Positions 51,698 through 60,543 of a stretch of 64,000 nt of DNA are shown here, piece by piece. Position numbers and translations under genes: made by a program. This DNA is from Pseudoluteimonas sp047602125 (GTDB lineage Bacteria > Pseudomonadota > Gammaproteobacteria > Xanthomonadales > Xanthomonadaceae). Location: positions 1,178,001 through 1,242,000 of the forward strand of contig JASGIB010000001.1 of assembly GCA_047602125.1 (NCBI GenBank), in the 5' to 3' direction. Positions within the stretch are counted from its first letter, which is position 1; each line of letters begins with the position of its first letter. The notes beneath the pieces are model-generated. The model ran no database searches, had not been told where the DNA came from, and saw only the letters and a program-made list of their open reading frames with translations.

Positions 51698-52974
51698 ACC
51701 TGCCCGCCACGCCGTTGCCGGACTTCGAATCGCCCGCGATGCTGCGCGCGCATCTCGCCGACACCATGGCGTTCTACCATCCGCGCGCGATCGACCCGGC
51801 CGGCGGTTTCTTCCACTACTTCCGCGACGACGGCACGGTTTACGACGCGACGCACCGCCACCTCGTCAGCAGCACGCGCTTCGTCTACGACCATGCGATG
51901 GCCGCGTGCGAATTCGCCGGCGATGCGATCGCGGCGGAATACCGCGACGCGGTCGAGCATGGATTGCACTTCCTGCGCGATTCGCACCGCGAAGCGGACG
52001 GCGGTTACGCGTGGACGCTGCGCGATGGCATGCCGGAAGACCGCACCCGCCACGCCTACGGCATGGCCTTCGTGCTGCTCGCCTGCGCCAGCGCACGCAA
52101 GGCCGGTTTCGAGACCGCGCCGTGGATGGACGAAACCCGCGACCTGCTGGAAACGCGCTTCTGGGATGCCGATGCGGGTTTGTACCGCGACGAGGCGGAT
52201 GCAGGCTGGAATTTCTCCGGCTACCGCGGCCAGAACGCCAACATGCACCTGTGCGAGGCGATGATCGCCGCGCACGAAGCCGGCGGCGGACGGTTCTACC
52301 TCGACCGCGCGCTGCTGCTCGCGGACCACATGGCGCGGCGACAGGCCGCGCTCGCCGGCGGGCTGGTGTGGGAACACTACGACCGCGACTGGAACATCGA
52401 CTGGGATTACCACCGAGACGACCCGAAGCACCTGTTCCGGCCATGGGGTCTCCAGCCCGGGCACCAGGTGGAATGGGCGAAGCTGCTGCTCCTGCTGCGC
52501 ATGCACTTGGGCGAACGCGCGCCCGACTGGCTGCTGCCCAGGGCGCGATTCCTGTTCGACACCGCGCTCGCGCACGGCTGGGACGCGGAACATGGCGGCA
52601 TCGTCTACGGCTTCGCGTTCGAATCGCTGCGCGAACCATCGACGGGGCCGGTGGCGGTCGAAGGCGATGCGTACGTCTGCGACGGCGACAAGTATTTTTG
52701 GGTGCAGGCCGAGGCCATCGCCGCCTCCGCGCGCCTGTTCGCGGCCACCGGCGATGCCGCATACCGCGACTGGTACCGGCGCTTGTGGGCGTACGCATGG
52801 GAGCATTTCGTCGACCACCGCTTCGGCGCGTGGTACCGCATCCTCGATCGCGCAAATCGCAAATACGACGACGAGAAGAGTCCCGCCGGCAAGACCGACT
52901 ACCACACCATGGGCGCCTGCCACGACGTGCTGCAGCTGATCCGCTCCACGAATCCGTTCGAAGGAAAGGCATGA
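51694..52974 (+). CDS. AGE-family isomerase, probable D-mannose isomerase
   Basis: A 426-residue (alpha/alpha)6-barrel enzyme of the N-acylglucosamine 2-epimerase superfamily. RHAYGMAFVLLA, GQNANMHLCEAMIAA, RPWGLQPGHQVEWAKLLL and the late YHTMGACHDVLQLI carry the conserved catalytic His and Arg residues. Members next to fructokinases convert mannose to fructose; that fits this locus better than the epimerase function. It is coupled to genes on both sides by 4-base overlaps. Confidence 0.88.
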   Translation: MNLPATPLPDFESPAMLRAHLADTMAFYHPRAIDPAGGFFHYFRDDGTVYDATHRHLVSSTRFVYDHAMAACEFAGDAIAAEYRDAVEHGLHFLRDSHREADGGYAWTLRDGMPEDRTRHAYGMAFVLLACASARKAGFETAPWMDETRDLLETRFWDADAGLYRDEADAGWNFSGYRGQNANMHLCEAMIAAHEAGGGRFYLDRALLLADHMARRQAALAGGLVWEHYDRDWNIDWDYHRDDPKHLFRPWGLQPGHQVEWAKLLLLLRMHLGERAPDWLLPRARFLFDTALAHGWDAEHGGIVYGFAFESLREPSTGPVAVEGDAYVCDGDKYFWVQAEAIAASARLFAATGDAAYRDWYRRLWAYAWEHFVDHRFGAWYRILDRANRKYDDEKSPAGKTDYHTMGACHDVLQLIRSTNPFEGKA

Positions 52975-54371
52975 ACCGGTTTTCCCGCATCGCCACGACG
53001 TGCCTGCTCGCCGCGATTTCCGCCTGCGCGACCGCGCCGGTCCCGGAAACGACGACCCATGCCGCGATCCTGCTGCGTGCAAACGGCGCGGACGCGGCGA
53101 TGGCCGAACGGGTGAAGGCGGAATTCCTGCACGCATGGCATGGCTATCGCGAATACGCCTGGGGCCACGATGCGTTGCAGCCGCTGAGCAAACAGCCACG
53201 CGACTGGTACGCGCAATCGCTGCTGATGACGCCGGTCGACGCGCTCGACACGATGCTGCTGATGGGACTCGACGACGAAGCCCGCGACGCGCGCGAACTG
53301 ATCGACTCGAAGCTTTCCTTCGACCAGGACATCGACGTCAAGCATTTCGAGGTGGTGATCCGACTGCTCGGCGGGCTGCTGTCCTCCTACCAGATGACCG
53401 GCGACCCGAAACTGCTCGCGCTCGCCGATGACCTCGGCACGCGCCTGCTGCCGGCGTTCGATTCGCCGACCGGCCTGCCCTACGTTTTCGTCAACCTGCG
53501 CACCGGCAAGGCCAGCGGCACCGAGAGCAATCCCGCCGAGGCCGGCACGTTGCTGCTCGAATACGGCACGCTGTCGCGGCTCACCGGCAAGCCTGTGTAT
53601 TACGAAAAGGCCAAGCGCGCGCTGCTGGAAACCTTCCGGCGGCGCTCGGCGATCGGCCTGGTGGGGGAACGCTTCGATGTCGAGACCGGCCGATGGACGC
53701 GCACGGATTCTCACATCGGCGCGCGCATCGATTCCTACTACGAATACCTGTGGAAATGCTGGAAGCTGTTCGGCGACCCGGACTGCAGGGCGATGTGGGA
53801 CGCGAGCATCGCCGCGGCGGACCGCTACCTGCCGGAAGAAGTCGATGGCGCGCTGTGGTACGGCCACGTCGACATGGCCACCGGCGCGCGCGGCGTGGGC
53901 GAATACGGCGCGCTCGACGCGTTCATGCCCGGATTGCTCGCGTATTCCGGCGACGTGGCGCGGGCGAAGCGCCTGCAGGCGTCGTCGTTCGCGATGTGGA
54001 ACGCGCACGGCATCGAGCCGGAAACATGGGACTATCGCCGCGGCATCGTGGTCGACGGCGCCTATCCGCTGCGGCCGGAGATCGTCGAATCGACCTGGTA
54101 CCTGTACCGCGCCACCGGCGACCGCGCGTACCGCGACATGGGACGGACGCTGTTCGACGACTTCGTGGAACACACCCGCACCGATGCCGGCTTCGCCGCG
54201 ATTTCCGACGTGCGCACGATGGAGCAGGCCGACGACATGGAAAGCTTCCTGTTCGCCGAGACCTTCAAGTATTTCTACCTGCTCTTCGCCGACCCGGCGA
54301 CGCTGGACCCGGAACGCGTGGTGCTCAACACCGAGGCGCATCCGCTGCGGCCGCTGCCCGCGCCGCGCTGA
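52971..54371 (+). CDS. GH47 family alpha-1,2-mannosidase, lipoprotein
   Basis: A 466-residue protein of GH47, the class I mannosidase family best known from the eukaryotic ER and Golgi. LLAAISAC is a lipobox, so it is probably membrane-anchored. Family features are AWHGYREYAWGHDALQPLS, DALDTMLLMG, the barrel motifs DSHIGARIDSYYEYLWK and PEIVESTWYLYRATGD, and the end MESFLFAETFKYFYLLF followed by NTEAHPL with the calcium-site Thr. It would trim alpha-1,2-linked mannose from oligosaccharides. Bacterial GH47 members are uncommon. Confidence 0.9.
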   Translation: MNRFSRIATTCLLAAISACATAPVPETTTHAAILLRANGADAAMAERVKAEFLHAWHGYREYAWGHDALQPLSKQPRDWYAQSLLMTPVDALDTMLLMGLDDEARDARELIDSKLSFDQDIDVKHFEVVIRLLGGLLSSYQMTGDPKLLALADDLGTRLLPAFDSPTGLPYVFVNLRTGKASGTESNPAEAGTLLLEYGTLSRLTGKPVYYEKAKRALLETFRRRSAIGLVGERFDVETGRWTRTDSHIGARIDSYYEYLWKCWKLFGDPDCRAMWDASIAAADRYLPEEVDGALWYGHVDMATGARGVGEYGALDAFMPGLLAYSGDVARAKRLQASSFAMWNAHGIEPETWDYRRGIVVDGAYPLRPEIVESTWYLYRATGDRAYRDMGRTLFDDFVEHTRTDAGFAAISDVRTMEQADDMESFLFAETFKYFYLLFADPATLDPERVVLNTEAHPLRPLPAPR

Positions 54372-54382
54372 TCCGCGCAAAC

Positions 54383-54410
54383 GAAAAGCCCCGCGCAGGC
54401 GGGGCTTTTC
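54383..54410. terminator. Bidirectional intrinsic terminator
   Basis: A hairpin with arms GAAAAGCCCCGC and GCGGGGCTTTTC around a GCAG loop. A-runs and T-runs flank it on both strands. It separates the convergent GH47 and rpoD genes and should serve both. Confidence 0.9.
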
Positions 54411-54431
54411 GCATTCGGCGGATGCGCCGGA

Positions 54432-56285
<1,854 letters not shown>

Positions 56286-56316
56286 TGGGCGCGCCATCGG
56301 TGGGGTGGGAAGGGAA

Positions 56317-56337
56317 CCCTGCATTATACCTGCAGGG
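56317..56337 (-). promoter_or_regulatory. Palindrome with TATAAT upstream of rpoD
   Basis: On the minus strand, CCCTGCA and TGCAGGG flank a 7-base centre, and the perfect -10 hexamer TATAAT (56328-56323) lies across the centre and right arm. The -35 region 17 bases upstream (GAACCC) is poor, so an activator or another promoter may be involved. The same hairpin, 20 bases past the dtd stop, could act as a weak terminator for dtd. Position and symmetry suggest an operator over the rpoD promoter; this is inference. Confidence 0.5.
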
Positions 56338-56356
56338 ATCGCCCCGGGTTCCGGGA

Positions 56357-56797
56357 TCAGGCCTGCAGCAGGAAGGTCGCCGGACCATCGTTGGCCAGGC
56401 TGACGACCATATGGGCACCGAACCGCCCGGTTTCCACCCCTGTCGGCAGGGTTTCGCGACAGGCGGCGACCAGTTCGCCGAAGATCCGTTCAGCTTCGGC
56501 CGGGGCCGCGGCGGTGCTGAAGCCCGGACGCATGCCCGAGGACGTGTCCGCGGCGAGGGTGAACTGGCTGACCAGCAACAGGCGGCCGCCGGACTGCAGC
56601 AGCGAGCGGTTCATGCGCCCGGCCTCGTCGTCGAACACCCGGTAACCGAACAGGCGCTCGCGCATCCGCGCGACCTGCGCCGCGCCATCGCCGGGCTGCA
56701 CCCCGACCAGCGCGAGCAGGCCGGGGCCGATTTCGCCGACGGTTTCGCCATCGACGCTGACGCGGGCTTCGGTGACGCGCTGGATCAGGGCGAGCAT
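56357..56797 (-). CDS. dtd: D-aminoacyl-tRNA deacylase
   Basis: A 146-residue proofreading enzyme that hydrolyses D-amino acids from mischarged tRNA. MLALIQRVTEARVSVDGE is the standard N-terminus, and the catalytic-site motifs are SQFTLAAD and the Gly-cisPro element in NDGPATF. The open frame continues upstream over a repeat, but the conserved start gives 56797. The gene precedes rpoD on the same strand. Confidence 0.95.
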   Translation of the reverse strand: MLALIQRVTEARVSVDGETVGEIGPGLLALVGVQPGDGAAQVARMRERLFGYRVFDDEAGRMNRSLLQSGGRLLLVSQFTLAADTSSGMRPGFSTAAAPAEAERIFGELVAACRETLPTGVETGRFGAHMVVSLANDGPATFLLQA

Positions 56798-56805
56798 CCC
56801 GCGAT

Positions 56806-56860
56806 TGTAGGAGCGTTCTTCGAGCGGCACGCCGGTCGCGCCCGAATGGGCGCTCCTACA
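56806..56860. repeat. Inverted repeat TGTAGGAGCG/CGCTCCTACA
   Basis: Arms at 56806-56815 and 56851-56860 with 35 bp between them occupy most of the gap between divergent dtd and the acyltransferase gene. It belongs to the dispersed family seen at 32179-32206. Being 9 bp from the dtd start and 10 bp from the other start, it must overlap both promoters or leaders. Confidence 0.75.
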
Positions 56861-56870
56861 CAATGACCGC

Positions 56871-57797
56871 ATGCAACGCTTCGCCGCCGCACTGCTGTTC
56901 GCGCTCGCGCGCCTGGCCGGCCGCCTGCCCTGGCGCTGGCATGCGCCGATCGCCAGGTGCATCGCATGGTCGTGGATGCACGCAGGCGCGCGCGAAAGCC
57001 GCGTCGCCCTGCGCAATGTCGAACTCGCGTTCCCGGACATGGCGCCGGACGGACGCATTGCGTTGCGCAAGCGCATCCTGGTTTCGACCGCGCGTCAGCT
57101 GCTGGAAACGCTGCGCTTCTGGACCCGGCCGCACGCCGACAACCTCGCGCTGGTGCGCACGACCATGGGCGAAACGCTGTTCGACGAGGCGATCGCATCG
57201 GGCCGCGGCGTGATCGTGGCCGCGCCGCACTTCGGCAACTGGGAGCTGTTGAACCAGTGGCTGGCCGCGCGCACGCCGATCTCGATCCTGTACGCGCCGC
57301 CGGAATCGCGCATGGGCGAGGATTTCCTGCGCCGCGTGCGCGCCGCGGACGACGACGCGCAACGCGTCGCCCAGGTCCGCGCCGAAGCCGGCGGCGTGCG
57401 CCAGTTGCTGCGCACCCTGCGCGAGGGCGGCGTGGTCGGCATCCTCCCCGACCAGCAACCCAAGGGCGGCGAAGGGGAATTCGCGCCGTTCTTCGGCAAG
57501 CCCGCGTTGACCATGACCCTGCTTTCGCGGCTGGCGGCGCGCAGCAACGCCATCGTGCTGTTCGCATGGTGCGAACGCCAGCCCGCGGCCGATTCCGCAT
57601 CGCCGCCGGCGTTCGCCGTGCATGTCGAGCCCGCCCCGCCGGGCATCGCATCGACCGAATCGGGCGTGGCCGCGCTCAACAGCGCGGTCGAATCCATCGC
57701 GCGCCGCGATCCGGCGCAATACCAGTGGACCTACAAGCGCTTCAAGCGCCGGCCCAAGGGCAGCGGCGAAACCAATCCCTACCGCGACCTCGAGTGA
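56871..57797 (+). CDS. Lipid A biosynthesis acyltransferase, LpxL/HtrB family
   Basis: A 308-residue late acyltransferase that adds a secondary acyl chain to lipid A from acyl-ACP, at the inner membrane. The N-terminal hydrophobic anchor is at residues 3-20 and the catalytic HxxxxE motif is H120-E125 (PHFGNWE). LPDQQPKGGEGEFAPFFGK is the next family block, and QYQWTYKRFKRRP the typical end. It is probably LpxL or LpxM; sequence alone does not decide the acyl chain or position. Confidence 0.92.
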   Translation: MQRFAAALLFALARLAGRLPWRWHAPIARCIAWSWMHAGARESRVALRNVELAFPDMAPDGRIALRKRILVSTARQLLETLRFWTRPHADNLALVRTTMGETLFDEAIASGRGVIVAAPHFGNWELLNQWLAARTPISILYAPPESRMGEDFLRRVRAADDDAQRVAQVRAEAGGVRQLLRTLREGGVVGILPDQQPKGGEGEFAPFFGKPALTMTLLSRLAARSNAIVLFAWCERQPAADSASPPAFAVHVEPAPPGIASTESGVAALNSAVESIARRDPAQYQWTYKRFKRRPKGSGETNPYRDLE

Positions 57798-57809
57798 GGC
57801 CGGCGGCGA

Positions 57810-58817
57810 TCAGGCCTCGAACGCCGCGTCGAGGCGCCCGATGCGGCGATCGAGCCAGGCAAGGATCGCGCCACGCACCGCATCCGACGCCGCATCGAGG
57901 CTCTGCACGCAGGCGAAAGCGAAGGACTCGTCCGCGTCGGCGCGCGCCATCCGGCGTTCGATCCCGCGCAACGACTGCGTGCGCGGCTTGAGCTCGACCA
58001 CGCGCAGGCGGTCGTCGAACACCGCGCCTCCCAGCGCGATCTCGAGGTGCGTCGACAGGCATTCCGAACGCGGCTGTTCCATGGCGCGCAGGCGATGGCG
58101 GGCGCAGTCCTCGAGCACCGCCGGATGCGCCTCGAAGAACGCCTGCATGGTCGAACGCCGGAACGGGTATGGCGTGTGCTTCAACGCGAAGTACCTGCGT
58201 TCGAAGCCAGCGAGCCGCGCGGCCAGCTCCTGCGAATGGCGCACGCTGGCGCGGGCCGCGTCGTCGATGCCGCGCAAGGATTTCCAGGCCGCCGCGAGCC
58301 GGCGCAAAGGCGAATGCGCGGATTGCGGGCGCCAGCGGCCGCGCAGCACGACACCGTCGCCGCGGAAGAAATCGGTCGCGTCCACCGGGCGCAGCAGCAT
58401 GAAATCGTCGTTGAAATAGACGAAACGCCCGGCGAGTCCCGGGATGCGCCACAGCATCGCGCTGATCGCGCGCGCATTGAAGGTCGGCAAGTAACGTTCG
58501 AAGCCGGCGAAGATCTCGCGGTGGTCGACCACGCGGATGCGTTCGGACAGCGGCGTGCCGGCGATGCGCCGCGCCAGTTCCGGCACCTGCGCGTCGGTCA
58601 CGATCCAGATGCGCCGCAACCACGGTGCGTGCCGCAACAGCGAGGCGATGCAGTAATCGAGTTCGCCGTCTGCGCTGAAGCGCGTGGGGTTCGCCATCGT
58701 CGGGCGCTTGCCCCCGATCGAGGCGAGGTAGGCCTCGAGCTTCGCGTGGTGCGCCGGATCGCTGCCATCGACCCAGGCGACGACTGCATCGATCGCGTTG
58801 TCGTCCCTTGCGTCCAC
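57810..58817 (-). CDS. Stealth-type capsular polysaccharide phosphotransferase
   Basis: A 335-residue cytoplasmic protein of the Stealth family, which transfers hexose 1-phosphates or related groups in capsule synthesis. CR1 is DAVVAWVDGSDPAHH at about residues 11-25, CR2 has the metal-binding FVYFNDDFML, and later CR3/CR4-like segments contain RSTMQAFFEAHP and SECLSTHLEIAL. The GTG at 58817, five bases after the cytidylyltransferase stop, is the only suitable start before CR1. The cluster suggests addition of phosphate-linked units to an envelope glycan. Confidence 0.86.
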   Translation of the reverse strand: MDARDDNAIDAVVAWVDGSDPAHHAKLEAYLASIGGKRPTMANPTRFSADGELDYCIASLLRHAPWLRRIWIVTDAQVPELARRIAGTPLSERIRVVDHREIFAGFERYLPTFNARAISAMLWRIPGLAGRFVYFNDDFMLLRPVDATDFFRGDGVVLRGRWRPQSAHSPLRRLAAAWKSLRGIDDAARASVRHSQELAARLAGFERRYFALKHTPYPFRRSTMQAFFEAHPAVLEDCARHRLRAMEQPRSECLSTHLEIALGGAVFDDRLRVVELKPRTQSLRGIERRMARADADESFAFACVQSLDAASDAVRGAILAWLDRRIGRLDAAFEA

Positions 58818-58821
58818 CCGC

Positions 58822-59493
58822 TCAGCCTTCGCTCTCGAGGTACTCGCGCCAATGCGCCTGCGCGGCATGGATGTCCGGCGCATAGGTGATCTTGAACAGC
58901 CATGGCGTGCCGGGCACGTGGCGCACGCGGCCGCCAAGCAGGCGCACGCGTTCGGGCAGGTGCGGATGCGTTTGCGCCGGGTCGCGCATCGCCTTCGCCA
59001 ACCATTCGGCGCGGAACGCCTGCGGCGTCTGGATTTCGTGGAAATCCGAGCGCGGCGGCGTGCGCGCGAGCAGGCCACCGTCGTCGACCACGATGCTGTT
59101 CACCACCGGCATCACCGGGCAGGCGGACTCGTTGCCCTCGAGCGCAGCGAGCAAGTCCGCGATCACCCGCCGCGTCACGAAGGGGCGCGCGGCATCATGC
59201 ACCAGCACGGCATCCTGGCGCAGCCGGGCGGCGAGCGCGTTGCGCACCGAATCCTCGCGGGTGGCGCCGCCGGCGACATAACGGACGCCGTTGCGGGCAG
59301 GCAACGATGGATCGCCGGGATTTGGCACGACCACGACGATGTCGTCGCTGTACTTGCGGAAGGTATCGAGGCTGTAGTCGATGACGCGCTTGTCGCCGAG
59401 CGGCATGTACTGCTTGGGCGCCTGCTCCGCGGCGTTTCCGCCCATGCGCGTGCCGCTGCCGCCGGCGAGCAGGATCACGGAGAAATCGCGCAT
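58822..59493 (-). CDS. TarI/IspD-like CTP-dependent cytidylyltransferase
   Basis: A 223-residue nucleotidyltransferase. The P-loop is LLAGGSGTRMGG, followed by APKQYMPLGDKRV, GGATREDSVRNAL, VHDAARPFV and EIQTPQAFRAEWL. The family contains IspD (methylerythritol-4-P) and TarI/Bcs1-like enzymes (ribitol-5-P or glycerol-3-P). LAGGxGxRMG and the neighbours, a CDP-glycerol phosphotransferase and a Stealth protein, favour a polyol-phosphate substrate. IspD normally lies beside ispF, absent here. A GTG at 59511 overlapping the previous stop is an alternative start, adding six codons. Confidence 0.82.
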   Translation of the reverse strand: MRDFSVILLAGGSGTRMGGNAAEQAPKQYMPLGDKRVIDYSLDTFRKYSDDIVVVVPNPGDPSLPARNGVRYVAGGATREDSVRNALAARLRQDAVLVHDAARPFVTRRVIADLLAALEGNESACPVMPVVNSIVVDDGGLLARTPPRSDFHEIQTPQAFRAEWLAKAMRDPAQTHPHLPERVRLLGGRVRHVPGTPWLFKITYAPDIHAAQAHWREYLESEG

Positions 59494-59507
59494 GGTGGCG
59501 CCGTCGC

Positions 59508-60527
59508 TCACGGCAGTTCGCGCCAGTACTTGAAGCGCCGCAACAGGCTGAGCGGCTTGCGCTTCGCCACGCCGAGGCCGTGCTCGAGCACGTCGTCGAC
59601 CGCGGCGAGCACGCGTTCGCTGGAACGCCCATCGCGCCATGGATGCATCTGCCGCGCGTACTCCTCCCGTGCTTCGCGCGAAGGATCATCGCCGGTGAAT
59701 ATCGCAGCCAGCGCGCCTTCGAGTTCCCCGGGTTCGGACAGGTTGACGAACTGCGGGCCCGGTGCGCGGTTGCGGAACGCCAGCACCGGCTTGCCCGCGA
59801 GCATGAATTCGGCCGCGGCGGACGAAGTATCGGTGAGCATCACGTTCGCCTTGCGCAACAAAGGCAGCATGCGCGCATCGTCGACGACCTCGAGGTTGGG
59901 CGCGTGGATCGCCCGGATCGGGTCGGCGAAGCGGTCTTCCATCTTCGGGTGGAACTTCACGAGCCAGCGCCACTCCGGCCGCGCCGCCGCCACTCGCGCG
60001 AGTTCGCCGGCGAGCGCTGGCGCGGAAGTGAGCGAGGGGCTGAACGTCGGCGCGTACAGCACCAGTTTCCCGCCCGGGTCAGCCGTGTCGCCCGCGCCCG
60101 GCGCCAGCAACGGATCCATTTTCGGCCAACCGGTTTCCTCGACCTTGAACCAGCCGTGTTCCGCGGCGAGTTCGCGGAAGCGCACCGAGTTCTTCGGTCC
60201 GAACGTGCAGTACAGGTCGAACATGCCGCGGATGCGGAAATGGCCCTTTTTCAGCCCCATGCCGTGGAACACGTGCACCTTCAGCCCGGGGAAGGACAGC
60301 GGCACTTCGTTGCCCGGCGCGTACACCGCGTCCGGCCTCCATGCCCGCACGTCCTTCACCGTGCGCAACAGCAATTCATCGGGATGGAGTCGTTCGGGCG
60401 ACGGACCGTTGAGGAACCAAGCGACTTCGTCGCCACGCCGGCGCGCGGCCTCCTGCAGCGGGCGCAGGACTTCGAAGCTGTAGTCCTCCTCGACGAAGAA
60501 TAGGTGGCGGCGCGGCGCGTTCGGCAT
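59508..60527 (-). CDS. CDP-glycerol glycerophosphotransferase-like protein
   Basis: A 339-residue protein with the Glyphos_transf domain of TagF/TagB teichoic acid enzymes: YAPTFSPSLTS, LVKFHPKMED, the DTSSAAAEFMLAGKPVLAF block and a late HPWRDGRSS. The N-terminal part has VEEDYSFEVLRPLQEAARRR and GMGLKKGHF. No membrane helix is seen, so it may be peripheral. It would move polyol phosphate from a CDP donor made by the adjacent cytidylyltransferase to a glycan acceptor. The start is 16 bases after the GT39 gene. Confidence 0.85.
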   Translation of the reverse strand: MPNAPRRHLFFVEEDYSFEVLRPLQEAARRRGDEVAWFLNGPSPERLHPDELLLRTVKDVRAWRPDAVYAPGNEVPLSFPGLKVHVFHGMGLKKGHFRIRGMFDLYCTFGPKNSVRFRELAAEHGWFKVEETGWPKMDPLLAPGAGDTADPGGKLVLYAPTFSPSLTSAPALAGELARVAAARPEWRWLVKFHPKMEDRFADPIRAIHAPNLEVVDDARMLPLLRKANVMLTDTSSAAAEFMLAGKPVLAFRNRAPGPQFVNLSEPGELEGALAAIFTGDDPSREAREEYARQMHPWRDGRSSERVLAAVDDVLEHGLGVAKRKPLSLLRRFKYWRELP

Positions 60528-60543
60528 GGGGGCGATGGTAGCG

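Noticed and set aside
58822..59493. Simple assignment as IspD of the isoprenoid pathway
   Set aside because: The P-loop form and the CDP-glycerol transferase and Stealth neighbours fit a polyol-phosphate cytidylyltransferase better, and ispF is not adjacent. IspD remains possible, so no symbol is given.
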